Source: Chromobotia macracanthus (taxonomy: Eukaryota > Chordata > Actinopteri > Cypriniformes > Botiidae). Taken from it: DNA of 64,000 bases. The DNA lies in the NCBI GenBank assembly GCA_036877525.1, contig JAZGTH010000008.1:6551001-6615000 (forward strand), written 5' to 3'. The notes beneath the pieces were generated by a model that worked only from the letters and a program-made list of their open reading frames with translations, was not told the origin of the DNA and searched no databases. Every line of letters starts with the position of its first letter. Within the stretch, counting starts at the first letter, position 1. Both the position numbers and the translations under genes were made by a program. Positions 45,399 through 60,577 of the stretch are shown piece by piece.

Positions 45399-48300
45399 TC
45401 ACAGCTTTATTTCTAAGATTATCACATTTCTGGAGGATCCACAGACTCTGATGTTTTTAAACTCCTGTGAAATCTCTAGAAGCGTTTTGCCTTTTGTTTC
45501 AGGAAGGATGAAGAAGATAAAGAGAGCAGCCATCAGACACACGCAGGAGAAGAGAAGAAAGCTCAGGGATTTCAGAGCGCCCTGCAGAACACATGGAGGA
45601 GAAACATCTTACTGCTCTGTGGTGCAGTTTTTAAGGGACCTTCTGAAAGGTGTGCTGAAAGCCTGATATTACACATTGTTCAGGAACAGAATATATAATA
45701 AGACACCCATAAAAGAATCCTGTATTCTAGTAAAGCATCTTTTCAAACAGGAAGAAACTGTGACATCACAATACAGTCATAATCACTGGCTCTATAGATA
45801 ATTGCAGAAGCCCCTTGTTACATAAAACATTAATGAGACATTTAAGAGCATACAGTAATGGCATTTACCAATGCTGCATTTATAAAGCACTGTGAGGAGC
45901 TGAAACACACAAGTGCCTTATATATTATATAATGGTCTTATAATTATATATTATAAGTTATGGTCAATATGGCTGCTGAATTCACATATACATTGTTTTA
46001 TGACTTTAAATATAAAGCAATATGTTTTTTTAAACCAGTGATTCCAAACCATAAGGAGTAAAACTTTATATTTCACTTACATTTTAAACACTTTTTTTCA
46101 ATTTCTAAACCATTTAGCTTTTTTATTTAGCTTTTTAATCCTGTATGATTTGGTATGATATATATGATATGATATTGATATAATAATAATATAATGATGA
46201 TATATGATAAAGGAACTATAAATTTCTACCTTGCTGTGTCAGCCTGAGTTTCAGTAACTGGGACAAAAACAGTTGGGAAACACTGATTTAAACAATGGAT
46301 CCCAGGTAGGCTATAAAATTATGACCTGGACATGGTTAGGAACTTACAATAAGGAAGGGAAACACGAATCCAAGCACGGTGAGCCCCAGCCAGCGCAGGG
46401 TCCCGGTAAACGTAAATGCAGCCGGACGATATGACTGGATGACGATCTCACTGGTGATGGATTGGAATACTCCAGCTGTTCAATTAAATTGGTTTAAGGT
46501 TTTTGCATTAAGTTATCACTATTCAGTCACTGTGATATGTAGCAATGTGTATGTAAATGTTTACCTGGTCCTCCCACAAAGAAAACACTAAAGAGGAAAA
46601 TGAGGCAAGCTGTGATATATGGAACTACAGAACTGTAATCCTGCAGAAGAGACATTGAGATAGAGTTGAGTAATTGAGATATAGTAATAAAGGTCTGTTC
46701 TGTGATTGCTGAGGGCTATTATGTAATGGAGACTCACCTTTAGATAAAGAGTGACAGTGATTAATGCCATGATGGCCGACATCCCCCCAAACCCACTCCA
46801 CAGCAAAACCCTTCTCCCCATATTTTCAATGAGCATGCCCTACACACACACAAAAATGTATGATATCACACGCTGTAGCATCATTCACAACTCCAGCACT
46901 TCCTTCATAGCAACCTCTGGAACGTACACTTGTTATGGAGGTGACAATTTCTGATGCTCCTACTCCCAAAGTGATATGGCGGATCTTATCAACTGGAATA
47001 CCCGCTTCCAGAAAGATGTTGAAAGAGAAGACACTAATCTGTGAGTGAGAAACTAGTGGGTTAAAACTAAAGATCACAAAATGATCACAACACACTTCAT
47101 ACATGTATCACATACAGTTCTTATACAGATGTATTGAGTGATTGTTTTCTTCTATAGCTCAACTGGTATCGCATTGCAAAGGTCATGGGTTCTAAGCATC
47201 TGCCAACTTGTATACATTCCTAAATGACTTACTGCTGTCATGCCGCTGAACTGGATGCCTCCACATAAAACCAGAAGAGAAAGAACCTGCCAGCGCAGAT
47301 TTTTGTTTCGCAGCATGTCCAGCAGACTCTTGCTGTGCTCCCCCTGTATGACCGCCTTCTCTGCTAACATCTCCTGTATCTCCACCTCATATTCACCTGG
47401 CCCCCACAGGAACTGCAGAGCTGCCAACAGAAACACAAGAGTCATGTGAGTCTGAGGAGATCCTCTCTCTATTTTCTGATCACATGACAACAGAATTGTA
47501 ACCTGCATGTTGGTGATGTTGCACTGACGGAACAAAAGTGCTGACTATTTTTCAAACATTAATACTACTTTTTAAACAAATTTGCGATTACATCAGAGAG
47601 TTACCTACATTGCTTAATTCACGCCCTACAAAAAGTACAAAAATGTCTTTTAATCAAAAAATTAAAAACGTGTTCATCATTAAACACATTTATATAAAAT
47701 TGCATTTTTAATGTATTCACTTAAATAGACCAGGATCAAAACATAATCACCACCACATTGACCACTATAGAGTACATATACATTTAAATGACATTAAATT
47801 TAAATTACACTTGATTAAACTAAAGCACCTTTTCTGCACTGTTCCGTGTTGCCTCTCTCAATCAGAATATACCGGGGTGCATCAGGTAAGAAGGGCAGGA
47901 TTACCAGCTGAAGCACACAGAAGCATGTTGGGACACATAGCAGAATGTTCCACCATTCTTCACGGCCAAGAATTTCCCTGAGTAACACGTGGAACTTAAT
48001 GAGATACTTTCAATTACACAAAGCAATTCACAAAGTATTGAGTATGGAGAGATTCCAATATCCAACATCAGTTAAGAGATATTTTTACCAGCGGCAAAGT
48101 TTTTGTGACATTGTAAGACAGAAATCAAACCAACCTCAGACCAGCAATTTGTCCTGACAGTTTCCCAATGGACAGAAATGTAGAAGTTGTGAGTGTCACC
48201 ATGCCTCTGATATGTTTTGGTGAACTCTCACTGAGGTAGAGGGTATGAATGTTTGCACCTAACCCTTCATCAGGAGCGACAGAAAATTATTTAAGCAATA

Positions 48301-49539
48301 AAACAAACACATTGTATTCTGTTCTGTTCTTCTGAGTTGATTCAATGATCTTACAGCTTAATATATAATTTTATATAATCTATAAAAGATTTATAATATA
48401 CTGGATGTTTGTATACCTGCTGTAAATCCGAACAGGAACCGTGATAATATGATAAGTTCAAATAAATGTGTGGGTCTGCTTATGTACATGATTACTGTGG
48501 CCGCAACTGCTAACACACTGTTGAAGAGTACAGCTCTTTTTCTGAGGAGTATACAAATGCATATCCATATTTGTTATGTAGCCTCATTTTGATGATAAAC
48601 TTAATTTAATCCAGAAGATATTACTCAAAACGGATTCAACAAGAACAATAACAACATATTATTAATTAATCAAAAACATATGGTGAAAAAGTCAAAATCA
48701 CAAAATGAAATAATGATAAAGAAGGACCAGGAACAGTTACCTTCCCAGGTGACTGGTTACACATGTGATAAGCATAGAGCCTGCGAATCCTCCTATAGCA
48801 AAGAGGCAAACCACAGTAGACCAGATAAAAGTAACAGTCTTCTCTCCTGGTACTTCTCCATAGTGAGATGTCCAGCTACTGTTAATGAAGCTCTGAATGT
48901 ACTGTAGACAAGTAGACATTATAGATTTAACACAAATCTAAATCCAGATCAGATTGTAATGTAATGATTGTAAATAAAAATATAACACTGAATTGCTAAT
49001 AGAGTAAATAAAAAAATGTAGTATTCTGGGGCACTATCACAAAATACTGATTGTCTTAATGCAATAAAACAGGCAAAGAATTTAATCATATAAATGCACA
49101 CTGGAGCAGGAGAGCTGATCACGGTGAGATGGAATCCAATCTGAAATGATCCACCTAACCCCAGCACAACGATAAGCACAAGAGCTTTCCCACGAACCTG
49201 AAATTATAGCCACTGAGTTCACTGTATCAACAAACATCAAGACATAACATTCACTTTTAAAAAATATATAAGAGTAAATAAAAGAACAAGAACAGATTTC
49301 TAAGTTTTCTTGTTTACAAAGGACAGAGAACTTACATTTAGAAATGCTTACATTTATGTAATGTTTAACTTTTGGTAAGAGGTTAGGTTTAAGCATGGAT
49401 GACATATTTTAAATAAATAAAGAAAATGTATTGTTCACGGAGAATTAACTGTTTAAGCAATGAACCAGGTTTCGAAGGTCTGGCGCTGAGAAATATAATT
49501 AAGAAATGTTCCTACCAGTTCCTTTAATGCACTCTTCAT
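45399..49539 (-). CDS. Class II facilitative sugar transporter, SLC2A11/GLUT11-like
   Basis: Twelve exons on the minus strand join without stops: 49516-49539, 49102-49197, 48741-48901, 48417-48541, 48135-48258, 47829-47977, 47233-47420, 46928-47038, 46738-46839, 46565-46640, 46348-46475, 45399-45581 (1467 nt, 488 residues). It is a plasma-membrane sugar porter of the major facilitator superfamily with about 12 predicted membrane segments. Visible motifs are LGRKR in the loop after segment 2, SESSPKHIRG, PDAPR (208-212), QFSGM in segment 7 (about 283), NMGRR (332-336), SEIVIQSYRP and PETKG (455-459). N47-S-S is a possible glycosylation site in the first outer loop. The short first exon and length fit SLC2A11; SLC2A5/7/9 or fish-specific SLC2A15 are alternatives. 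The usual PMY before the SE motif is replaced by TLY. Intron 7 holds a SINE fragment. In-frame ATGs at 49560 and 49554 could add seven or five residues, but 49539 has A at -3. Substrate unknown. Confidence 0.9.
47150..47202 (+). mobile_element. SINE head fragment in a transporter-gene intron
   Basis: The text tatagctcaactggtatcgc then attgcaaaggtcatgggttc matches the tRNA-like head (A and B box region) of the SINE family seen at 41231 and 63216. The 3' tail is missing. It lies between exons 8 and 7 of the minus-strand transporter gene. Confidence 0.6.
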
Positions 49540-50056
49540 GTTGCATGTCCACATGTACATGTACCTTCTCTACAGAATGTAACAATCCCTGTTAAGCATT
49601 TAAAGGATTTTGATTAATTTTTGACATTGGAATGAATTTTCAGACTTTGTCTCTCTCTTGCCAATAAAAAAAGGAATTGTTGGAAAATGGAAATGTTATT
49701 TTTAAAAATTGCTCACGTCTTTAAAAAGTAGTGTTATTATTATTATTATTATAATTATACTTTTTTAGAAATGTGTGCTTATGAAGATTCAGTTGTCGAA
49801 AACGTTTGGCGAACCCTGTATTATGTGCAAAGATTGTATGCGATATAACATACAACCAGACGGGGGCGGTAGGAATATTTTGTCACACCTCATAGACGCT
49901 CTTTTCCTCGCGTCGTTGTCTACAGATGCAGGAAGTGAATTCATACGTTTTTTTGTTTAGATTTCCCCCTAGTCATCGTTGCCTCCAGTTCATCTCTATC
50001 ACTTTCACCCATAACATATACATCTGATCATCTCTAGCTCTTATTTAACTGCAGAC
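49540..50056. promoter_or_regulatory. Shared intergenic promoter region between the transporter and psmd6
   Basis: Only 517 bases separate the two start codons, which point away from each other. The half near psmd6 has higher GC (cagacgggggcggtagg, ttcctcgcgtcgttgtc) and an ETS-type core caggaagtgaa at about 49930, typical of housekeeping promoters. The transporter half is A/T-rich. A shared bidirectional promoter is an inference. Confidence 0.5.
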
Positions 50057-52677
<2,621 letters not shown>

Positions 52678-52755
52678 TCCAGCATGTGCTGGCGTCTGTT
52701 CAATACCAGTGTCTTTCTTGAGAGCAACCTGACTTTTGTTTTATGTACAGTATAT

Positions 52756-52761
52756 AATAAA
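52756..52761 (+). terminator. psmd6 polyadenylation signal AATAAA
   Basis: AATAAA lies in tatataataaaacac, 79 bases after the TAG stop, and is followed by a TG/T-rich stretch (gttttccttcattgtttgag). The 3' UTR would be about 100 bases, short as for many proteasome genes. Confidence 0.8.
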
Positions 52762-52844
52762 ACACAATTGGAGAAAACGGACATGTTTTCCTTCATTGTT
52801 TGAGACAGCAAAAGGAACAGAGTCTGACAGTTTTTCTTATAAAT

Positions 52845-55800
52845 AACTGTATAAATTATTTTTTATTTACAGAAACTTGTTACAAAACAAATATACTATA
52901 CAATCTTTTTCTTTAAATATTAAGTAAATCTACCCTACTGTGTTTGTTCATGAATTACATAGCAGCCAACACACAAAAGTCCAGCTGATCTGATGATTTC
53001 GAGTATGTATACAAAAGACCAAAAAAAAAACAAAATATACACACTTATACATGTTTTTGTGTAGAGGCTTCTTACCCAAAAAAGCAAACTGTTTTCATCT
53101 TCGATTCACATTCCAAATTTGCTGTTTTTAATCAAACATCACAATGTGTTTATCGAATGAAAACAGTGGAGTTACAATTTAAAGGTAAACAGTACATTTA
53201 TCTGCCCAAAACAATGGTTGAAATCATTGACATAGAGCCACAACATCTGTGTTCGTCACAAAAATATCTATCCCTCTGACTGAAAATTTGTAATATCAAA
53301 AAGTAGTCGAAGTCATGAAAGAATACAAGAGCTTTTCCTCCGCCATGTGTTCTATCAACCAGCCTGCACAAGAATTACAGCTCTACCCGAAAAGGGGAAA
53401 AAAGTATGATATGAGATTCCTAGGTTTAAAAACACTTTTAAACCCTTTATAGAACATTCAAGTACTGTGAAATACATGAAACTAAAAGCACTGTCTTAAC
53501 AACAGTCTATGAGAAACTAATTCAGGCACTTCCTGTTTTTATCAGAGTTTAAACAAGCAAATGAAAAGGTAAATAAAAAGCAAAATCCAATTACAATGTT
53601 TGGCAACAGTGGTGCAAGCAGTTTTGCACTATACAACCCTCTGAACAAAAATCTTCTGTTCCCGAGTCCCCAAGTCCTCTCCCGCCCAGTTAGAAAAGTC
53701 CCAACTACAAAATACATTGGACAATTTTGCACAGATGAATGGGCTATTTTTATCATTGTCTGTCCACTGGGTTTGAAATGGGCTAGAAATTTCTTTTCTT
53801 CTGCACTAGAAAAGCTCTATTAACACCTGAAAATGGATTATATGTGGTGAATTCCCACTTCTGTGGCAACGTGTTCTAAGTCAGCCAGCAGTGACTATAA
53901 CAAGATGATGCATTTTGACTGAGTGGCATATTGCATTAACAGCTTGGCAGTGAACCACTTCTAATAATCTTAGAACGTTTTCATTCACTAAATAAATAAT
54001 AATGATTTCAATTGTACCAAAATTGTTTAAGAAAATGCGTGTGCAAAAATACATCTCAATATGTACAATTCTTTAACAAAATATGTATTCTGAAATAGGG
54101 ATACTTCAATAATTGTTTCCGTTTTTGTGTACGAAAAAGCCAAAGAAAAAAATACAAAAACAGAAAATCATGCTCTACCTCTCAGCAACAATTGCTGACT
54201 GACATCACAAATTTACAGGAATTTTAAAGAGAAGCCCAAACGGACACAACAGCTCAACAACTCTAATACAAATGAATACTCTTTCTTAAAGATCAACAAC
54301 TCAAAAACAACTATTTCCTTTTTTAAGCTGACAGGCTCACAATGAAAACATGATAATTATCAAAATGTCCAGCTACTAACCTCTTAAGGGTCTAAAACAA
54401 CAAAAGTTGCTGTTGGATTGATGCACGCTGCAAAAAATTGGAACGTTGGAACGTTCAGTTCGCAATATATGGTAGTGGTTAATAATGAGATGGTGATGGC
54501 CAGACTATAGCCCACACTGAAGGATTTCCTGTAATACAGGGAAGTGTATCTCACAGTATTGTCTTGTCAATTCCATTGCTGAGATGATAGAAGCGTTAAG
54601 TGCCTCTGTAATGTTGGTCTATGGCTCAACATGAACTGTAGCCACTAGCCTCTTTCTGAAACAGTACAAACAAACACCACGCCTAAGGCAATAACACACC
54701 GAAACTCCTACAATCATTTTCAAGACGAGTTTAGCAAATGCTTCTTTAGTGCTATGATCAGCCATTGGAGGTGAAACGTCACCTGCTGCCTTTCTCGTTT
54801 TGTTCCTTTTGATGCTGAAAGCTTAACTAAACCAAGGTCTTAACATACCTATACTAAGCACTTGTGATGAGAGTCATTTAATGAGCATTTCCAAAGCTGT
54901 CACTTTTTAACAACTAATTATCAAGTCATGGTCTTTAGGAGGATTACAGTGTTTTCTCAAGTTTTCTGAAGTTTCGGGAGAATGTTGCTTTATCACTGAG
55001 CTTCAGTAAAGACATGCCAGGCTACGAACATCAACCTGCAACATACAATTACTGAAGTACCTATAAATGGGGTAATAAAGATATATATGGTCATGTGTTT
55101 AGTTCTGGGTTGGATTTTACTAACAGAAAAAAACTTCAGTTGCACTCTTTGCAATTTGCAAACTGAAATATCTGCAAACTATTCCCTTAATCGAAATCTA
55201 AAAACAATTAAATCAAACTTTTCATTTTTGAGATTCAGAAGTTATCAAGCCTTTTCCAAACCAAATGATATCCAATACAATTTTTAGTATGTACTGAATC
55301 TTCTCATGATAATTCACGAATTGTATTTTGTTCTGTTTGCTATACATATGTAAACAAAATGTAATCTAAATTATGTAATCTAATCTAAAAAACATTTACT
55401 TTGCATAATTGTTAAGTTATGGGGCTAAGCTTCTGTCACATAGCAATGCTTGTGTCTAATTCAGCCTGCCAGAGAGAGATCATGAATTATGTTAAACTTA
55501 AGTTGATTGTGTGTGTACTGTAGGAACACTTGACGTTTCCTTCTGTCCTTGTTCCAAATATTTCAGGCATGAGTAGGATTTCAGTTTCCAGTATCCTGGC
55601 GTCAACTCCTCTAACATGTTATCGTATGTCCACACACTCCAGCTAACATACCAAAGGACGTCAGTAGAAATAAACTCCTTTTGTTCGTGCAATGCATCGC
55701 TCCTATGCTTGGTAGTGTTGGTGAGGCTACGTACCAGCCCAAATCTGTACCTTCAGACCCCAGTGCGAGTGCTCTAGTACTCTGGCTAGGCATCTCATGC

Positions 55801-56092
55801 TCTATGCAGCAGGCATTTGTACCAAATGGTGCATTGTATAGATTCAATATAACCTCCAACAAGAGAACTATATCTCTCTGGCTTATGATCCTAACCCCGG
55901 AGAGTGTCCCTGCATGGCTTTAAGAGGAAATCCCCACGAAGGACATCAATGGGCCACCCAGTGTGCATTCCACCCTGAGGATTGTGGGAAGAGTAGGAGA
56001 AAAAGAAGGCCTCTTGCAGAGTGGCATGAGGGGGCCGAGGGAGCTCTGGGTCCAGCCTACTGCTCAGCATGCTCAGAGCCTCCACACCTGTG
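52845..56092 (-). other. atxn7 3' UTR (extent inferred)
   Basis: About 3.2 kb with no coding exon lies between the atxn7 stop and the psmd6 3' end. It is A/T-rich and almost free of recognisable repeats, which fits a long 3' UTR. The proximal part (55,500-56,090) is more GC-rich. Plus-strand open frames here (for example at 55681-55923) have no recognisable homology. The 3' end is inferred from the poly(A) signal only. Confidence 0.55.
52862..52867 (-). terminator. Candidate atxn7 distal polyadenylation signal
   Basis: The plus-strand tttatt gives AATAAA on the minus strand, about 3.2 kb after the atxn7 stop codon. It is the last such hexamer before the psmd6 gene. Other hexamers upstream could give shorter 3' UTRs. 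Confidence 0.45.
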
Positions 56093-59000
56093 TCAGGGAC
56101 GAGCCTTTGGCTGAGAAAAACACACACGGATCAAATGATTACACGTAAGGTCGAGTTTGCTGTGGGAAAGATACAGTATTGTCTTACATTACAATAATGA
56201 CACAAAACACACTAACCTGATGAATGAGTGAATTGTTGGGGAGTCCCGGGGGTCCAGGCATAGAGCGAGCGTGTTTGCTGTGGATGTTGTTGATTGATGG
56301 AGATTTGGCCATTTTGGGTCTGCTGGGACCCTGTGCTCCTCCTCCTCCACTTCCAGACACTGTTAAAGTCATAACAAAATGTTACTCAACATAAAAAAGA
56401 ACAACACAAACAAAAAAAAACACAAAAACACAACTTTGTAAAGTTTTTACAGCATTGCTAAAGAGTTTACAGCACTGCTTAGGTTTACACCTACACCCAA
56501 AGATAAAAATCCATTAAAAAAAGCTGAGAAAAGGAATTGATGAAACAAATGACACAAACAAACTGAATTAATACTAAACTAAACTGAGATTAATATGGTT
56601 CTTTTCGGTTTATCTAAATAAAAGCAAAAGAATACAGATATAGATTCATAAATATAGATTAAAACAAAAAACATAGAAAAAAACTGATTTCAAATGAAAA
56701 ACAAATGCAAATCTAAAGAGAACTTAAACTGAAATAAAACAGACCAAGTTTCTCATGGATTGAAATAAAAACAATTTGGATTCAATCCGTATTGATTGGT
56801 ATTACGGACCTGTGCTACTGAGGCTACTGGAACCAGGCGAGCACTTCCTCCTTTTGGCTTCCATACGTGCATCTCCATGGTGATCGCTGCTCTGGTGAAC
56901 AAACGGACCGAGCGAGAGTGTGGAGTCGCTGCTGTTCATTACCACGCTCATGCGCTTAATGGATTCTGCTGGGCTGCCTGATGGGGGACCACGTCCTGTC
57001 GACTCCTGCTTCAGACTCAGAGAATTAGCCCTGCCCGGGGTGCAGTTCAACCCCACGCTGTACACCCCACTGTGTGACGACGATGAAGAGGGGGTGGAGG
57101 CAAGCGAGGTGTGGTACGTGCTCGTCAAGTTGCCAGAGTTTAACGTACAGTTCTTCTTGAAAGAGGAAGATGAGGAAGATGAGGAAGCGTAGGTGCTATG
57201 GGAGGATAACACAGAACTGTTTTTTCGCTTCTTGCCTGAACTGAGGCTACTGCCCGTGCTACTGATGTTAACACTGCTATTAGTGTTGCTCTTGACGATA
57301 GAGTTACTTAGGCTGGATGATGGTTCTCTAGCCCTGAAGGACTTGGTTCCAGATTTGGATTTGGGGGGTCGGTTAGAGCCCAAAGAGGGTAGAGAGGACG
57401 AGTGGGCTGAAGGCATCTGGGGTGACGAGGCGGACACCTGCCTAGAAGCACCGCTGTAGGCGGGCTGCTCGGTGGCAGAGACTTGCGGAGAAGAGCGAGC
57501 ATTCAGGGTGGTGCCGTACGACAGGACCGGCTTGCTGTCATAGGGCGGTGGTGAGGACAGGCTGGAAAAGCCAGTGGAAACAGAGGAAGAGGAGGAGTGG
57601 GAGTTTGTGCTCGCCCGGTGAGAGGTGGCCACTGAATTCTCCATTGCCAGAGGGATTTTTCTACAAAACAAAAACAAGAAATCAAAACCTCTGAATAAAG
57701 GATTCACATTCATCAGCAAAAGACAGAGAGACAAACAGACAGACAGACAAACAGAAGACAGTCACCCATCAGCTGCTGCTAAATTCATTTTCAACTGCAC
57801 ATCCTTAGAAACCAACTAAGGATACTACCTTGATCCAGTAAATTAAAGTCATTGGGCACAAATACAGTTTTTTTTTTTAATTTTAGTATTTATTTGTTTT
57901 TCATATTTTTATGTTAAAAGTCCATTCATATATTTTATTGTGTTTTTTTATTTTATCCCTTAACTAACACCACACTGTTGTTTGGTCAAATTTTGATATT
58001 CTCTTCTCTTGTCAATACTTTTTCTTAGGTATAATGCTTTGGAAATATTGTAACTAAACAATCATGTCAATAAAGTACTTTATATTGAAAGTGAACTGAC
58101 AGTCAGACATATATAAATTTATAAACTACAAAAAAGACTCACTTCCACATTTGTGAATTGACATGCTTGTCCAACATGGTGGTCAGAGCGCACCGAACTT
58201 GATCCCAGCGCCGGTCAAATGCATAACATCCTCTACCAAACAATCGACTTCCAAAAGTGCAGAACTGGAGAGAGGCAGAACAGCAGGAATTTTATTCCAT
58301 TAGACTTACCATCTCTAACAAAATTAATTGAACAGCCCTTTATAGTCAGAGCACAGTAATTTGGAAACTTTACAATCTCAAAGTTTCTAGTACTTACAGC
58401 AGCTGGTCGTGGGTGGTAACCTGAATAATGGCAGTCCAGTTTTTCTGCGGCCTCCTCTCTCTCCTCATTCTCCCCCTCATCGCTGGAGAGGCGGCTGGCC
58501 TCGGTGCCGGCGGGGGCCGGGTGAGAGTGGTGGGCCTGATCATGGGTCATGGTTGGGTCTCCTCCACTGTGAGAGTTAGTGCTATTCAATCTATAAGAAA
58601 AGCAGAGCAAGCAACAAATCTTTAACTGCAGGTTCATGTTTGTCTTGCTTGTCAACCAGCCTACAAAAGTTCACCAGACGACTGTAAATTATTACTATGT
58701 GTAAACCTTGCATGGAATGCTAATTTAAAGCAGGGCAAGGGAAGATGCAACTCACCGCGGAAGCCCAGAACTATAAGTTTTGGGTTTGCTGAGGGGCAAA
58801 GGCTTGGCAGGATCGGTAGTGCAGTTGCCGTGGGAGACCGGGTGGGGGTCTTGTGAGGGGCGTGAGGGGGGAGGATGAGGGTCCCTGAGAGGGGGTGCTG
58901 GGTGGGAGGGGTCCGACCTGAACTGCAGCTCCTTTTCACGCGCTCTGCTCTTGTGCTCGGCGAGCAGCGTGTCAAAGCGTTGCCGTCGGCCAAGCACCGC

Positions 59001-60577
59001 CCTCCTTTGGCTTATGGAATGTGTCTATGGAGACACATAACGTTTAGGTTTAATATTCAGTGAATGACACAGAATGCCCATTATATCCCAGAATGTTCAT
59101 GTTTTTCTGTTTTTGTTCATTATTCTGATTGAGCTGTTATAGGGCAGATAACAAGGATATATTATCAGATTTAGTTTACCCAGCAATTACTATGTTTGCT
59201 ATACATTATAGTCACAGACATTGTTTTGATGCCTGAACAGATTTTACAAAATGTCAGATATATTGGTTATTTGCCATAACATAAGAATAATTACTGATAA
59301 TCAGTGTCAAACTAAATTTCTTATGAAAATTAAACACGGGTTTGCTACAGCCATCATAGTTTAACCATCGTGCTTGTAATAAAACTATGGTTATACAAAT
59401 AGTAATTAATCCTGTTAACTGTTAGAAAAACATGGTTAATTTCAGGTTAATTACGAGGTATCTGCATCTCTCGTTTGAACATCAACTCAGATCAGATCCC
59501 ATTAAGCTGGCGTACCTTGCATGTCAAGGATCTTGTGCATGGCTTACGAGCTGTCATATCCATAACCCCACAATGGATATCTGGATTGAACTCTCGTTCT
59601 GATTGAAAACAAATATCAAAGCGGAGCACAGAAGATCAGGCGAAGATGAAGAAAATGGCTGCAGTTATACAAAGACAATTATGACAAACCAAGATCAGTC
59701 CGTGTCGAGAGACCAAGTTCACCTTGTCTCTTGTACAGGGGTCTTCGGCTACTGGCACTGCTGTTGTCCTGTTTCTTGTCTATGGATGAGAGGTGGCCCT
59801 TTCCATTGGGGATCTGGCCAGGGGCCAGCTGTGGAGCCTTTGGTATGGGGGGAAAGTTAAGGCCTGACTTCAGAGGAGAGGTGCTCACAGTATTGGAGGA
59901 AGAGGAGGAGGATGTGGAAGAAGAGGCGGACACGTGGGTGAGTTTGGCTGAAGATTCCACCTTCAGATGGACCTTCTCTGCCTTGACTGCAGGGATCGGG
60001 CTGAGAGGCGGAGAAATAAAGACAGTCATTCACTCTGTACTTAATGTGGGTGTGTTTCAGATTACAGTTTTGCCGTTACATAAGTTTGCCCTAAATCTGG
60101 CTACCTATCATAATTCTTTTGCAGATAAAATATAAGTACCATTTGATTAAAGCATAAAAAGTAGAACACACTTAAATATTAAAAAATTAATAACGCAAAC
60201 TAGCATGTAAAACAATTTTTATTTGAACTGCCAATAATGAGTGATTTGAGAACATTAATTATATTAATGAATGAGTGATGAATATTAATTACAATTAACT
60301 ATTATCCAAAACCATTAATGCACACAACCTACAACATATACACACCTCTCTTCTTGCTGCACCCTATACTGGAAGTGAGGCAGCCGGTGAAGCAGCTTCT
60401 CTTTGGCTGGTTTATAGATTTTAGGGGGGGTGCTGTTTAAACTTGAGGGGCGTGTCATTGCATTTCCAGGGATAACCCCACCCCCGACTCCGCTCCCAAC
60501 ACTGCCCTTGTTCCGTGGGAATGCAAATGCAGAAGAGGCATAGCTGGATGGGGGCTTGCTGGAGCTGTGTCTTTTCT
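56093..60577 (-). CDS. atxn7: Ataxin-7, C-terminal nine coding exons (partial, 5' part beyond the window)
   Basis: Minus-strand exons 60346-60577, 59723-60000, 59516-59598, 58756-59024, 58398-58590, 58143-58264, 56810-57660, 56217-56359 and 56093-56110 join in frame and give about 729 residues. Ataxin-7 anchors the deubiquitinase module (USP22, ATXN7L3, ENY2) to SAGA in the nucleus. Order: the end of the N-terminal zinc finger (second His in KRHSSS), Ser-rich linker, the SCA7 domain with Cys/His ligands (FNPDIHCGV, KPCTRSLTCKTHS) followed by QRRAVLGRRQRFDTLL, KLDCHYSGYHPRP, CTFGSRLFGRGCYAFDRRW, QMWKKIP, long Ser-rich tracts, GRGPPSGSPAESIKRMSV, NSSDSTLSLGPFVHQS, and the C-terminus HQPKARP. 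These blocks fit ATXN7 rather than ATXN7L1/L2. The missing exons would encode about the first 165 residues, where human ATXN7 has its polyglutamine tract, so that cannot be assessed. Confidence 0.95.
56400..56809 (-). other. atxn7 intron with weak donor GTCCGT
   Basis: The intron 56360-56809 is A/T-rich. Its donor (agcacag|gtccgt) departs from the GTRAGT consensus, while the joined frame (SSLSSTVSGSGG) is continuous. No repeat or other feature is seen in it. Confidence 0.6.

Noticed and set aside
55681..56148. Open frames on both strands in the atxn7 3' UTR
   Set aside because: They lie downstream of the ataxin-7 stop, have no known homology, and the region is simply more GC-rich.
57661..57734. 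N-terminal extension of the large atxn7 exon starting at an upstream Met
   Set aside because: A good acceptor (tgttttgtag) lies at 57661/57662 and the joined frame QMWKKIP matches ataxin-7. The extra residues are intronic.
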